DNA of 64,000 bases from PGYR01 sp041675005 (GCA_041675005.1 JBAYUQ010000012.1:1-64000); one strand, 5' to 3'; positions 8,565-17,736 are shown, counted from the first letter of the stretch. The notes: generated from the sequence alone by a model not told the origin. Numbers and translations: made by a program.

Positions 8565-10232
8565 CTACGTATTCCAGTTTGTGATAGCCTTTAATAAGTC
8601 ATCCATCTTTTCCTTTAAATTTAGAATTACTAAGTCATCTGGTTCAATAAATTCAACGATTTCATGAGAAAAATTAGTTTTAGACCTATTATAGTGAATT
8701 GTACAATTCTTATTTAATTCTTGAATTGTATTTTCAATTTTCTCACTCTCACGCAATTCATATTTTGGTGTTCTAATATTTTTGGATTTCAACCATTTAA
8801 CAATTATTGATGCAGATAAATAATTTTCTATTTCTCTCCCTTGAGTAACCCAACAATTCTGTTCACCTATTTCATTAACAATTCTTTTTTTAGTTATATT
8901 TAATTGTGAATCAACTTCACTGCCATCTCTGTCCATAACTACAAACGCATTAGTATTTATGTTTAAAATAGGAATTAATTTTTCATTTATCCATTCAGAT
9001 TTCGCTTCGAAACTGGCTAAAAGTCTTCCCCCATAAGTCATAATTGAATAATGGATTCCTTCTTTATATAGGGAATTGTTAGCTTTTAACCATGCATTTA
9101 TATAATTTCTATCACTTGGACCTTCGACCCAAATAATACCATTTGATTGAAGAATGTCACTTGCTTTGACTCCTAAATCATTCAATATATCCTTTTTGTC
9201 TGTACTGGACAACACCGTCTTCGCTTGTGAACTTATACCGTCATTTATTAAATGAATTATTTGAGAGTTCTCATTATTCCCAAACACATCAATAACTATG
9301 TTTGAATGACTTGTGATAAAGAAATAAGTTGAATGTATTTTAGAATATTCAATAATAAACTGTAACAATCTTTTTAACATACTAGGATGTAAATTATTCT
9401 CAAGTTCCTCAAAAGCAAATACATACTCTGATTCATCAATATTTTCTAATTCAGGTTTCACAACAAGACAATAGAGTACTAGTAGCACGGTTTTAATTCC
9501 GCTGCCCATCTTGGATAAAGGAATTGAATTATTTCTTTGATCACTTAAGTATATTTCAAGCATTTTCTTGTCATTTTCTTGAACTCTAATTTTATTGAAT
9601 TTTATATCTGGTTCAATGATTTTATTCAGACTATTTAATAAGTTTGTTTCTATTATCTCACTATCATAAGCTGAACTTAAGTTGATTTTATGTAGAGAGA
9701 AAGTTAAACCGTCACCATTCTTTGATACTTCTATTTCATTTCTTGAATTTTCAGGTAAAATATCTCTTTCAGCTGATATCTGAACTAGTTTTTTATTATT
9801 GAAGGGGGTGATTAAACTTTTTGCAATTATTGCAAAAATTTCTTTAATAGAATCGTCATAATCCTTATCTATTGATTTCAATGTAATTCCAATTTCACTT
9901 ATCTGAAATGTAATTCTGGAATTTATAAATTGTTTACCATATTCATAAAGATTTCCTAACTTCTGATTAGATGAATTCTTATTGAAAAATGTTTCTATTG
10001 TATTTTCATTTAGTTCAATTTCAAATTCTAAACAAGTGTTATTATTCTCTCTACTATTTGATAAAAAAGATTTCTCTTCTATTGATAAATATTCTACAAG
10101 TTCAATTAGACTCGATTTGCCTGAATTATTCTTACCGATTATTACATTAATAGGCATTATTTTTTCAAAACCTTGACCAGAATCGTCAAAACATTTGTAA
10201 TTAATGAGTTTAATCTTAGTATCTATTATCAT
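8565..10232 (-). CDS. OLD-family ATP-dependent nuclease (AAA + TOPRIM)
   Basis: This 555-residue protein combines an ABC/SMC-like ATPase head with a C-terminal TOPRIM nuclease domain. The Walker A motif is GKNNSGKSS at 33-41; the signature and Walker B region includes 'PLSKMGSGIKTVLL' and FAFEELENNLHP, followed by the switch sequence FFITSHSN. The TOPRIM domain has IIWVEGPSDRNY and the acidic pair VVMDRDGS. This is the OLD/GajA architecture, linked to phage defence and DNA processing. There is no UvrD-like helicase (GajB) or reverse transcriptase beside it, so it is best read as a stand-alone OLD nuclease. It lies between housekeeping genes and is visibly more AT-rich than they are, consistent with acquisition. 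Confidence 0.85.
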   Translation of the reverse strand: MIIDTKIKLINYKCFDDSGQGFEKIMPINVIIGKNNSGKSSLIELVEYLSIEEKSFLSNSRENNNTCLEFEIELNENTIETFFNKNSSNQKLGNLYEYGKQFINSRITFQISEIGITLKSIDKDYDDSIKEIFAIIAKSLITPFNNKKLVQISAERDILPENSRNEIEVSKNGDGLTFSLHKINLSSAYDSEIIETNLLNSLNKIIEPDIKFNKIRVQENDKKMLEIYLSDQRNNSIPLSKMGSGIKTVLLVLYCLVVKPELENIDESEYVFAFEELENNLHPSMLKRLLQFIIEYSKIHSTYFFITSHSNIVIDVFGNNENSQIIHLINDGISSQAKTVLSSTDKKDILNDLGVKASDILQSNGIIWVEGPSDRNYINAWLKANNSLYKEGIHYSIMTYGGRLLASFEAKSEWINEKLIPILNINTNAFVVMDRDGSEVDSQLNITKKRIVNEIGEQNCWVTQGREIENYLSASIIVKWLKSKNIRTPKYELRESEKIENTIQELNKNCTIHYNRSKTNFSHEIVEFIEPDDLVILNLKEKMDDLLKAITNWNT

Positions 10233-10452
10233 AATTTATTTTCTTTTAAATACGGAATTTTCTAGTATAAGTGTAAACAAATATACAAATATTATTTTAA
10301 ATTTACCCCCTACCCAAGATGCCCTCGTTACTTCTTCTGTACTTCTATAATTCCATTATTCCAATTTGAACTTAATTAAATCAAATTCAATAAAACTTAT
10401 TCATTATATTTGAAATTAATCGAATATAAAATCAACAAATTATCAGGAAATT

Positions 10453-11073
10453 ATGAGCAAGATTATCTTTGATAGTGGAATATCACTTGATGGCTATTTC
10501 GCTGGCGATAACAGAAGTCCAAGTAATCCAATGGGTGGGGTTTCTCCCAAAATACACAACTGGATGTTTAATCAAAAAGCTTTCTGGGAATACTTAGGAA
10601 TCGAAGGAGGCAAAGAAGACGGACCAGATGGCAAATATATAAGAGAGACAATCGAAAGAACGGGCGCGTTCATTATGGGAAAACGAATGTTTGATGAGGG
10701 AGAAGTCGTTTGGCCAGAGGATTTATACAAGGCAGATGTTTATGTTCTGACCCACGAGAAACGAGAACCCTGGGTTCAAAAAGGATCCACAACTTTCTAT
10801 TTCATCAATGATGGAATTCAAAGTGCATTGGAAAAAGCAAAGAAATCAGCCAACGGAAAGGACATAAGAATACAAGGTGGGGCGAATACAATACAGCAAT
10901 TCCTTAATGCAGGACTAATAGACGAATTTTTCATTCATATAGCTCCAGTTTTTCTAGGGAGTGGGATTCGACTATTTGAGGGTATTGATAATGATATATA
11001 TGATATTCAAATTGCAGAAGTAATAGAGTCAAATCTGACGACTCACATGAGATACAAACTAACTAGGAAATAG
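10453..11073 (+). CDS. Dihydrofolate-reductase-like (RibD C-terminal) protein
   Basis: This 206-residue protein has the RibD_C/DHFR-like fold: FDSGISLDGYFAGDN at the N-terminus, GAFIMGKRMFDEG, VLTHEKREP, 'IRIQGGANTIQQFLNAGLID' and FLGSGIRLF. Family members are NADPH-binding reductases of mostly unknown substrate, often annotated 'dihydrofolate reductase family protein'. They are not the folate enzyme itself and not the full riboflavin enzyme. TATATTTG at 10405-10412 is a possible -7 box. The gene converges on the next one, 19 bases away. The role is unknown. Confidence 0.8.
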   Translation: MSKIIFDSGISLDGYFAGDNRSPSNPMGGVSPKIHNWMFNQKAFWEYLGIEGGKEDGPDGKYIRETIERTGAFIMGKRMFDEGEVVWPEDLYKADVYVLTHEKREPWVQKGSTTFYFINDGIQSALEKAKKSANGKDIRIQGGANTIQQFLNAGLIDEFFIHIAPVFLGSGIRLFEGIDNDIYDIQIAEVIESNLTTHMRYKLTRK

Positions 11074-11092
11074 TATCAACGAAGCACTTCAA

Positions 11093-12361
11093 CTAAAACA
11101 TCCTATCGGGATAGATAATCAGTTGAATGAAGTTAAATTCTAGATTATTGAAAGATATGGAGTTACCATTATTTATATCGATATCCATACTAGGGAACCA
11201 TCTTAGGTTTGTTCTAAGCAACCATGATTGGATTCTATTCGGGCGGATATCCCACCCGAAAGTTAAGCCATATCCTATCCTATCATCTGATATGTCATTG
11301 AGATTTTGCCCTTCAAACGACTCTACAAAGCTTAAGTTTTCATAACTTATAGAGGGCCCCAAAAATGGTGCGAAACCATGATAATCAACAAGGTATTTTG
11401 TTAGTTCTAGTACTACTGATTGTCTATTCAGTGATTGTGCTGCACCGTAAGTATTAGTACTAGTGCCATAATCTCTATACCCCAATGCTATATTTATATC
11501 AGAATTATGGAGATAGTATCCAAGAGTAAAATCAGGCATAATAGAAGTCGTATAACCCTCTATATATGGTTTTTCGGTTTCATTATAGCTATTATTACCA
11601 AGCCAGAAAGCTGATGATAGACCAGCACCCAGGTAGAATCCGTCTAATTCCCCCTGACTTGCTAGTTTATCTGTAACTGCTTGCGTCCGACCAGACTCCC
11701 AATCTTCTTCCGCACTCAGTGTAGTTTCAAGTAGATATCTATATGACAGATTCATATAGATGGGTGGAGTAATAATGCTTTCTTTTTCAGTACGAGTTAT
11801 GTAGTAATCTTGTTTGTTGGTATAATTCCAAGCTACACCAAATTCGAATAAATGATTTCCACTATTATAGGTAATACCACCCAACAATGGAAAATTTGTG
11901 TGATTTAACTCAGGACCATTTCCATAATTCAGATTCTTATTACTCTGCTCAAAGTAGAATGGAGCAATTGAAAAGCCTATGTATGGTATAATTTTATTAT
12001 CTTCTATCCGCCAAGGATAGTATTTGAAAACCGTTTCAACTCCTCTAAGATATTGAATGACTTGATTGTTTTCTTCTATCTGACTTCTTAGCAAGGGAAT
12101 AGCAATGTAAAAATCGGCATGACCCCAGAAATGAGTACCTCCTATTAGGAACCTAGGTACATAGGTACTTGGCAAATCTAAGTTTTGTAATTCACCATTT
12201 TCATTGAGGAACTTTGTTAAACCTCCATAGTTTGTTTCTATATCTAATCCCAAACTTAACTGAGCAAATCTATGCCTAGTTTGCTTACTTGTATAAACCT
12301 GAGATAGGACTATCTGACTAGATATAATAAACGATATTATTAAAAAAGAGATTTTTTTCAT
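11093..12361 (-). CDS. Outer-membrane beta-barrel protein, unknown function
   Basis: The 422-residue protein has a clear signal peptide (MKKISFLIISFIISSQIVLS, cut before QVYT). The mature part is a series of alternating amphipathic strands rich in Tyr, Phe and Gly, such as FEFGVAWNYTNK and INIALGYRDYG, and it ends in a terminal Phe as outer-membrane barrels do. There may be two barrel-like halves, with a polar segment near residues 215-240. I do not recognise a specific family. It is monocistronic and converges on the RibD-C gene. Confidence 0.6.
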   Translation of the reverse strand: MKKISFLIISFIISSQIVLSQVYTSKQTRHRFAQLSLGLDIETNYGGLTKFLNENGELQNLDLPSTYVPRFLIGGTHFWGHADFYIAIPLLRSQIEENNQVIQYLRGVETVFKYYPWRIEDNKIIPYIGFSIAPFYFEQSNKNLNYGNGPELNHTNFPLLGGITYNSGNHLFEFGVAWNYTNKQDYYITRTEKESIITPPIYMNLSYRYLLETTLSAEEDWESGRTQAVTDKLASQGELDGFYLGAGLSSAFWLGNNSYNETEKPYIEGYTTSIMPDFTLGYYLHNSDINIALGYRDYGTSTNTYGAAQSLNRQSVVLELTKYLVDYHGFAPFLGPSISYENLSFVESFEGQNLNDISDDRIGYGLTFGWDIRPNRIQSWLLRTNLRWFPSMDIDINNGNSISFNNLEFNFIQLIIYPDRMF

Positions 12362-12477
12362 TTTATAGTTTGTCCCTATATTTCAAACATTGGTGGTTAC
12401 AATACATCAAATTATTAGCTCAATAGAATTAACAATCTACTAATATCTGATTAAAACTCAATGATTTTTTTATATCT

Positions 12478-13059
12478 CTACCTAATATGCTTAGGTAGCT
12501 TCTGCTGAGCTGCTTGAGAAGCTATTTCATCTATTCGTTTTTGTCTAGTCTCTGGGCGTTTGGCTAGCACTACCCAAGCCAAGAGCATTTTTTGGATAGA
12601 TTTACTAAGTGATAAGTAATATTCTTTAGAGTTTGGTTGTTTGTCGAATGCCTGCTCTAGGTCAGTGGGGACAATCAGCGCTTCTACCCCATCGAGTATT
12701 GTCCACGAGCCGTTTTTCTTCGCTATTTCTATTGTGAGTAATCCAGCATCTGCCATCAATCCTTGCGAGGTTAGCTGCTCAACTTTTTCTTTATTTATTT
12801 TTGACCAAGTACTTTTTGGTTTTCTTTTGCAGAAATACTGTTTATAGCTTTCATCGTCAATCGTTCTCCTTACACTATCTATCCACCCGAAACACAGAGC
12901 TTCTTCTACTGCATCACTCCATGGTATTGATGTTTTCTTAGATTTGACTTTGTATTGCACTAGCCATACGGATTCTTCCTCCATGTGATTTTCTTCTAAC
13001 CACTGACGCCATTCCTCTCTACTTGATGGGCAGAATGTGTTATCGTTATTTATGGGCAT
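12478..13059 (-). CDS. YdeI/OmpD-associated family protein
   Basis: The 193-residue cytosolic protein matches the YdeI/OmpD-associated ('bacteriocin-protection') family: FCPSSREEWRQWLEENH, 'VWLVQYKVKSKKTSIPWSDA', EEALCFGWIDSVRRTIDD, 'YFCKRKPKSTWSKINKEKVE' and a basic C-terminus rich in Lys and Arg (RPETRQKRIDEI). The motif CFGWIDS is diagnostic. The biochemical function is not known; some relatives are linked to stress or peptide resistance. The gene is transcribed alone and diverges from the GNAT gene across about 100 bases. Confidence 0.85.
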   Translation of the reverse strand: MPINNDNTFCPSSREEWRQWLEENHMEEESVWLVQYKVKSKKTSIPWSDAVEEALCFGWIDSVRRTIDDESYKQYFCKRKPKSTWSKINKEKVEQLTSQGLMADAGLLTIEIAKKNGSWTILDGVEALIVPTDLEQAFDKQPNSKEYYLSLSKSIQKMLLAWVVLAKRPETRQKRIDEIASQAAQQKLPKHIR

Positions 13060-13164
13060 TTTATTCTAATTTTCTTTGAAGTAAGTTAATCACCAATCTA
13101 CCCAATTCCTCACAATATTCAAAAGTAGAAAACTATCCGTATATTTGTGGAAGGAGCATAGAAT

Positions 13165-13698
13165 ATGAAAAAGAAAATAAATACGAACTACCCGAATTTG
13201 GTCATAGAGACTGAGAGACTATTGATTCGCCCATTTAATGTAGAGGACATAGAGCCTTCTTACACTATGAATTTGGATGCGGAAGTTAGCAAATACACCG
13301 CTGATGGCGGCGTTGTATCTAGAGCAGAAATAGAACGACGGATAAAAGAAAATGTGTTCGGAGACTATGAGAAGTATGGCTACGGTCGGCTTGCAGTAGA
13401 GCTGAAAAGCGAGGGAAAGTTCATTAGATTCACGGGACTAAAGTACCTAAAAGATTTGGATGAAGTTGACCTAGGCTATCGGTTTATGAAGGAATACTGG
13501 GGAAAAGGCATAGCAACTGAATCGGCTAGGGCAATTGTAAAATTTGGGTTTGAGGATTTGATGCTAAAGCGACTAGTAGCAATGGTACTACCAGAAAATA
13601 TTGGATCTATTAATGTACTTGAAAAACTGAATTTCCAATATGAAAAAGACATTATTGAGAACAATCAGCCAGCAAAACTGTATTCACTTAATAAATAG
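13165..13698 (+). CDS. GNAT N-acetyltransferase (RimJ/RimL type)
   Basis: The 177-residue protein has the acetyltransferase_3 pattern: IETERLLIRPFNVEDIE near the N-terminus, 'DLGYRFMKEYWGKGIATESA' with the acetyl-CoA pyrophosphate loop, and the closing 'AMVLPENIGSINVLEKLNF'. It should transfer acetyl from acetyl-CoA to an amine such as a protein N-terminus or small molecule; the substrate is unknown. AAGGAG (13151-13156) lies eight bases before the ATG. TATATTTG at 13140-13147 could be a -7 box, giving a very short leader. A truncated lipoprotein frame begins six bases after its stop. Confidence 0.85.
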   Translation: MKKKINTNYPNLVIETERLLIRPFNVEDIEPSYTMNLDAEVSKYTADGGVVSRAEIERRIKENVFGDYEKYGYGRLAVELKSEGKFIRFTGLKYLKDLDEVDLGYRFMKEYWGKGIATESARAIVKFGFEDLMLKRLVAMVLPENIGSINVLEKLNFQYEKDIIENNQPAKLYSLNK

Positions 13699-13704
13699 CG
13701 AAAT

Positions 13705-13848
13705 ATGAATATAATAACTATTCTTTTACTTTCACTACTATTCATAGGTTGTAAAACGAGTATAATGGAAAATGAAAACAAACTCACAGGGCTTTGGTCA
13801 TTAGTTGTGATGGATAATTACAATGAAGAAACAAATCACTTCAACTAA
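13705..13848 (+). pseudogene. Truncated lipoprotein (lipocalin-like start)
   Basis: A 47-codon frame starts six bases after the GNAT stop. It has a convincing lipoprotein signal, MNIITILLLSLLFIGC, then ENKLTGLWSLVVMDNY, which looks like the first strand of a lipocalin-like domain. It stops at 13846, where sequence typical of the intergenic repeats begins. The signal and first strand without a body suggest a 5' fragment of a lipoprotein gene truncated by repeat insertion or deletion. A genuine 47-residue lipoprotein is possible but less likely. Confidence 0.5.
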
Positions 13849-14196
13849 CACCACATCGGACTTCAAGTTCCGTAAATATTGAACTCCTACGGAGTTCTCC
13901 TGGACTCTTCACTTGCCACACTTCGTTCAGTATGACGGGAATACCCTCAGTTGACGGAGCTGGCCAACAACGAAGGAGTTAGTCGGAGGTGGACAAACGA
14001 AGAAGAATAGTTTTGGTTGATAGATGAAATTCGCCACTCTTGTAAATGTTAGGCAATTCGTGGACAGTTTTGATTAAACCTAATAGGAGCTTCACCATTT
14101 AAACTTTGATGTAATCCCTCCTCATTTTAATAGTTTATGTAGTGCCGTATTTATTCTTATAATGCGTCTTTCAAAATATCTAATTATCTTTTTATA
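13849..14196. repeat. Intergenic repeat region
   Basis: No gene is present. Positions 13866-13936 carry a minus-oriented copy of the dispersed GTCATnCTGAACGAA / AACTCCGTAGGAGTT element. Positions 13951-14006 hold a second repeat, TTGACGGAGCTGGCCAACAA onward to GGAGGTGGACAAACGAAGAA, which recurs inverted at 47179-47231 with only a few mismatches. The remainder (14007-14196) shows nothing clear. Confidence 0.7.
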
Positions 14197-15198
14197 TTAC
14201 TTTGCCTTTACCGTATCCATTTCGATAAGCTTTTCTGCGATTTGCACAGCGTTTGTGGCTGCTCCTTTGCGAAGATTATCAGCTACTACCCACATATACG
14301 CCGAGTTCGGTGCTGATGGGTCTTTGCGTAGTCGCCCAACGAAGACGGGGTCTTTATCGTTAGCTTCTTGTGGAGTTGGATAATCGCCTTCTTTCCAATT
14401 GTCTAAGACTATCATATTTTTAGCAGTCATTAGTATGTTTCGAAGATGATCGATAGAGAAATCTCTTTCTGTCTCGAAGTTAACTGATTCTGCGTGACCA
14501 CCTATAATTGGTAATCTGACGCAAGTAACAGCTATATTTAGTTCAGGTAATCCGAGGATTTTTCGGCTTTCTTTTATCATCTTATTTTCTTCATTCGTAA
14601 AGCCATTGCTATCGAATGGGTGGAATAGTGTGTTGAAAGCGATTGGCTTTTCATCGCTATAATTACCAATAAGCTCATTTTCTAGTTTGTCTAGTCCTTT
14701 TTGTCCTGCACCAGTTATTGATTGATACGTAGAGCATATTACTCGTTTCAATCCATAGTTATCGTGAATGGCTTTCAGTGGTAGCATTAGCTGTATAGTA
14801 GAGCAATTTGGGTTTGCTATAATACCTTTATGGTTCAATAGTGCATCAGGATTTACCTCTGGTACTACTAACGGAGTATTTTCGTCCATTCTCCAAGCGC
14901 TACTATTATCGATAACTGTACATCCAGCAGCGGCAGCTATTGGTGCAAACTTCTTACTAGTGTCGCCACCAGCTGAGAATAGAGCCATGTCAATCCCTTC
15001 GAATGAATTTTCTGTTAGCTCTTGTATAGTTATTTCTTTACCATTGTAAACTAGCTTTTGCCCAGCTGATCTAGCTGATGCGAAAAGTGATAGTTCTTTG
15101 ATTGGCAACTGGCGTTCGTGTAGTACCGTCAGCATTTTGCGACCGACTAATCCACTTGCACCTACTATGGCAATATTATACTCTTTCATTTCACTCAT
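14197..15198 (-). CDS. asd: Aspartate-semialdehyde dehydrogenase
   Basis: The 333-residue enzyme reduces aspartyl phosphate to aspartate semialdehyde with NADPH, the branch point to lysine/diaminopimelate, threonine and methionine. It has the Rossmann motif GASGLVG (13-19), the catalytic cysteine Cys132 in IIANPNCSTIQ, the substrate motif 'STYQSITGAGQKGLDKL', and catalytic His234 in IIGGHAESV. It is full length. Its ATG overlaps the stop of the upstream phosphodiesterase gene by four bases, so the two are co-transcribed and probably translationally coupled. Confidence 0.95.
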   Translation of the reverse strand: MSEMKEYNIAIVGASGLVGRKMLTVLHERQLPIKELSLFASARSAGQKLVYNGKEITIQELTENSFEGIDMALFSAGGDTSKKFAPIAAAAGCTVIDNSSAWRMDENTPLVVPEVNPDALLNHKGIIANPNCSTIQLMLPLKAIHDNYGLKRVICSTYQSITGAGQKGLDKLENELIGNYSDEKPIAFNTLFHPFDSNGFTNEENKMIKESRKILGLPELNIAVTCVRLPIIGGHAESVNFETERDFSIDHLRNILMTAKNMIVLDNWKEGDYPTPQEANDKDPVFVGRLRKDPSAPNSAYMWVVADNLRKGAATNAVQIAEKLIEMDTVKAK

Positions 15199-16010
15199 AG
15201 CACTTGATTTTCGAATTTAGGAGTTGTGTGAGCCATTATGCTCATTGTTTGACCAGTTTCACCATCTATATTCAAATGAACATAAGCTACTTTCAAATCA
15301 TCTTCTGCCACTTGGAATTTGTGAGCCGTTTGCAATTGGAAGCGTTTGATAGCTATATCTTTACGCATACCCAACACACTGTCATAAGGGCCAGTCATTC
15401 CCACGTCCGTGATGTAACCAGTGCCATGTGGCAATATCTGAGCATCAGCAGTTTGTACGTGAGTGTGAGTACCTATTACCGCACTAACTTTACCGTCAAG
15501 ATACCAACCCATAGAGATTTTCTCAGCAGTTGCTTCTGCATGGAAATCAACGATTGTGATCTTAGTATCAGATTTCATCTTGTCAATAGCAAAGTCTGCT
15601 GAATTGAAAGGACAATCTATAGTTGACATAAATGTTCTTCCTTGCAGTTGCAAAACACCAACTTTTACTCCATTTTCAGCAGTGAAAGTTGTGAAACCAT
15701 AACCAGCATTACCAGCAGGGTAGTTCATAGGACGGATAACACGACGGTCTTTGCCAAGCAAAGGACGAGATTTCCAATTTTCCCAGATGTGGTTACCTGT
15801 AGTGATAACATGGACTCCGGCATCAAAAAGCAGATTTGCTTCTTCTTCGTTGATACCTTTACCTTCCCATACGTTTTCGCCGTTTACAATAATCGCATTA
15901 GCAGAATGTTTTTCTTTTATAGCTGGAAGTTCTGCTATTAGGTTGTTCAAGCCGATTTCACCGACTACATCACCTACAAATATTAGACTTATATCTTTGC
16001 TCAATTTCAA
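15195..16010 (-). CDS. ymdB: YmdB-family metallophosphoesterase (TIGR00282)
   Basis: The 271-residue protein belongs to the TIGR00282/YmdB phosphodiesterase family, whose Bacillus member hydrolyses 2',3'-cyclic nucleotides and affects biofilm and motility decisions. The dinuclear metal ligands are visible: Asp14 (FVGDVVG), Glu45/Asn46 (VNGENVWEGKG), Asn73/His74 (TTGNHIWE), His157 (VDFHAEATAEK), His182 and His184 (GTHTHVQTAD). It is intact and full length. It is first in an operon with asd (four-base overlap) and is divergent from the cobalamin adenosyltransferase gene. The in vivo substrate in this lineage is unknown. Confidence 0.9.
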   Translation of the reverse strand: MKLSKDISLIFVGDVVGEIGLNNLIAELPAIKEKHSANAIIVNGENVWEGKGINEEEANLLFDAGVHVITTGNHIWENWKSRPLLGKDRRVIRPMNYPAGNAGYGFTTFTAENGVKVGVLQLQGRTFMSTIDCPFNSADFAIDKMKSDTKITIVDFHAEATAEKISMGWYLDGKVSAVIGTHTHVQTADAQILPHGTGYITDVGMTGPYDSVLGMRKDIAIKRFQLQTAHKFQVAEDDLKVAYVHLNIDGETGQTMSIMAHTTPKFENQVL

Positions 16011-16069
16011 AATTTCTTATTTTGTGATTAGAATTAAACAAATTTACAAAATAAAACATCTAATATTAA

Positions 16070-16621
16070 ATGAAGATTTATACTAAAACTGGCGACGACG
16101 GTACAACCGGACTTTTCAATGGTAAAAGAGTTAGCAAAGCTGCACTACGAGTTGAGGCTTATGGTACAGTAGATGAGTTGAACACAGTAGTAGGACTAGC
16201 ATTTTCTTTCGAATGCCCCGAACCCGTGAAATCTGAATTGAAGCATATTATGAATATATTATTTACAGTTGGGGCTGACCTAGCAACTCCGATTGATCAA
16301 TTCATCAAATCACAAGCAATAGAACGAACCAGCGAAACCGAAATAACTCGGCTAGAAGAAGCCATAGACAGATATGACGATGACTTAGAACCACTCAAGA
16401 ACTTCATATTACCCGGTGGTCATCACTCTGCTGCTTATTTGCATAATGCACGTACAGTTTGCCGCCGAGCTGAACGACTAACAGTAGAACTAGCTGACTC
16501 AGAAGAGATAAACGCAAATATAATTAAATATCTGAATAGGTTATCTGACTATTTCTTCGCAGCAGCACGATACGTTAATCATCTGACTGGCGTAGAAGAT
16601 GTGATCTGGAAAGGGAAGTGA
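16070..16621 (+). CDS. Cob(I)alamin adenosyltransferase, PduO type
   Basis: The 183-residue enzyme transfers the adenosyl group of ATP to cob(I)alamin, making coenzyme B12. PduO-type signatures are present: the ATP-binding N-terminus 'MKIYTKTGDDGTTGLFNGKR', then 'RVEAYGTVDELNTVVGLA', 'FILPGGHHSAAYLHNARTVC' and the RRAERL motif. The length fits the PduO/MMAB family and not the CobA type. No other cobalamin genes or B12 riboswitch lie nearby, which suggests salvage. It is divergent from ymdB, with a shared 59-bp promoter region, and a hairpin follows the stop. Confidence 0.93.
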   Translation: MKIYTKTGDDGTTGLFNGKRVSKAALRVEAYGTVDELNTVVGLAFSFECPEPVKSELKHIMNILFTVGADLATPIDQFIKSQAIERTSETEITRLEEAIDRYDDDLEPLKNFILPGGHHSAAYLHNARTVCRRAERLTVELADSEEINANIIKYLNRLSDYFFAAARYVNHLTGVEDVIWKGK

Positions 16622-16626
16622 TAAAA

Positions 16627-16661
16627 AAAGGGAGCTACTTCTTAATAAAGTAACTCCCTTT
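16627..16661. terminator. Hairpin terminator, probably bidirectional
   Basis: AAAGGGAG (16627-16634) pairs with CTCCCTTT (16654-16661). After one mismatch, TACTT pairs with AAGTA around a CTTAATA loop. A-rich sequence lies on the 5' side and only three T's on the 3' side. Confidence 0.7.
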
Positions 16662-16764
16662 CATCTTCTACTTGATTACGTCTCATTACTGAAAGAGGCT
16701 TTATCAAGTCTGTAAGGATGCAATTTATGTAAAAATTGTAAGAACATAAATTAGAGAAATAAAT

Positions 16765-17736
16765 ATGCTTTGGAATAAAGATGAGAAATATGAAGAATTC
16801 AGATTTGAAAAAGAATCAGAATTAGAAGATGCTGTTAATGAAGTAAAAAATGCACTTTTTGGATCATCAAGAATTTATCTTGATGATAAAAAGAAAATAG
16901 GAAAAAAGGGTGGAACAAATAATTTACCTGATGGTTATTTAATTGATATTTCTAATAAACAAGACCCAAAATTATTTGTAGTTGAGAATGATTTAGCTAG
17001 TCATCAACATTTAAAACATATAGCCGTACAAATTCTTGAGTTTTCTTTGTCGTTTGAATCATCTAAAATTAGACTTAAGAATATCATCAAAGACATGCTT
17101 TTCAAGAGAAAAGCAGAATGGAAGAAGTGTGAAGAGTTTGCAAAGAATAATGGCTATGAAAATATAGATTATTTTTTAGAATCTATAATTCATAAGAATA
17201 ATGCTTTTAATGCGTTACTTATAATTGATGAACTAGGAGAAGAATTAGAAACAGTACTAATCAGTAGATTTAAATTTCCTGTAGAAGTTGTTACTTTAAG
17301 TCGTTATAAAAGCCAAAATGGTAAGACTTTATTTCAATTTGAACCTTTTTTGAATGAAGTTACTGAAGATTCAGAAAAGATTGAAATTTCTGATATTGAT
17401 ACAATAGTTGTACCTGCACGTGAAGATGGATTTAAAGAAGTTTTTTTGGGTGAAGATTGTTGGTTTGCTATACGTATAAATTCTTCAATGATTCCAAAGA
17501 TAAAATACATAGCCGCATATCAAGTTGCGCCAGTTTCTGCAATCACTCACATAGCTGAAGTAAAATCAATAGAGCAATGGAAAGATACTAATAAATATAT
17601 TGTTTATTTTAATGGTTCTGCTCAGAAAATAAAGAAAGTTGAATTGGGTAATTCAAAAGGAAAAGCTCCACAAAGCTTAAGGTACTCTTCTAAACAAAGA
17701 ATCCTAAATGCTAGTACTCTGGACAATGTATTTTAA
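16765..17736 (+). CDS. Orphan protein with nuclease-like N-terminal domain
   Basis: The 323-residue cytosolic protein is not one I can name. Residues about 15-110 have the arrangement seen in PD-(D/E)XK-like domains: acidic helix, NLPDGYLIDIS, then LFVVENDLASHQHLKHIAVQ. That is an Asp on one strand and Glu-x-(N) on the next, followed by a helix with conserved His. The usual ExK lysine is not evident, so the fold is a suggestion. The C-terminal half (230-323) is a separate basic alpha/beta region. It is AT-rich like the OLD nuclease gene and stands alone before the AAA ATPase, as accessory genes often do. A defence or DNA-handling role is speculative. Confidence 0.5.
   Translation: MLWNKDEKYEEFRFEKESELEDAVNEVKNALFGSSRIYLDDKKKIGKKGGTNNLPDGYLIDISNKQDPKLFVVENDLASHQHLKHIAVQILEFSLSFESSKIRLKNIIKDMLFKRKAEWKKCEEFAKNNGYENIDYFLESIIHKNNAFNALLIIDELGEELETVLISRFKFPVEVVTLSRYKSQNGKTLFQFEPFLNEVTEDSEKIEISDIDTIVVPAREDGFKEVFLGEDCWFAIRINSSMIPKIKYIAAYQVAPVSAITHIAEVKSIEQWKDTNKYIVYFNGSAQKIKKVELGNSKGKAPQSLRYSSKQRILNASTLDNVF

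Noticed and set aside
8565..10232. A two-gene Gabija system
   Set aside because: No UvrD-like helicase (GajB) lies on either side; the neighbours are mdh and a RibD-C protein.
15204..15602. 132-codon plus-strand frame within ymdB
   Set aside because: It lies entirely opposite a well-supported metallophosphoesterase gene and shows no coding features.
16011..16069. Cobalamin riboswitch before the adenosyltransferase gene
   Set aside because: The 59-base gap is far too short and contains no B12-box-like sequence.
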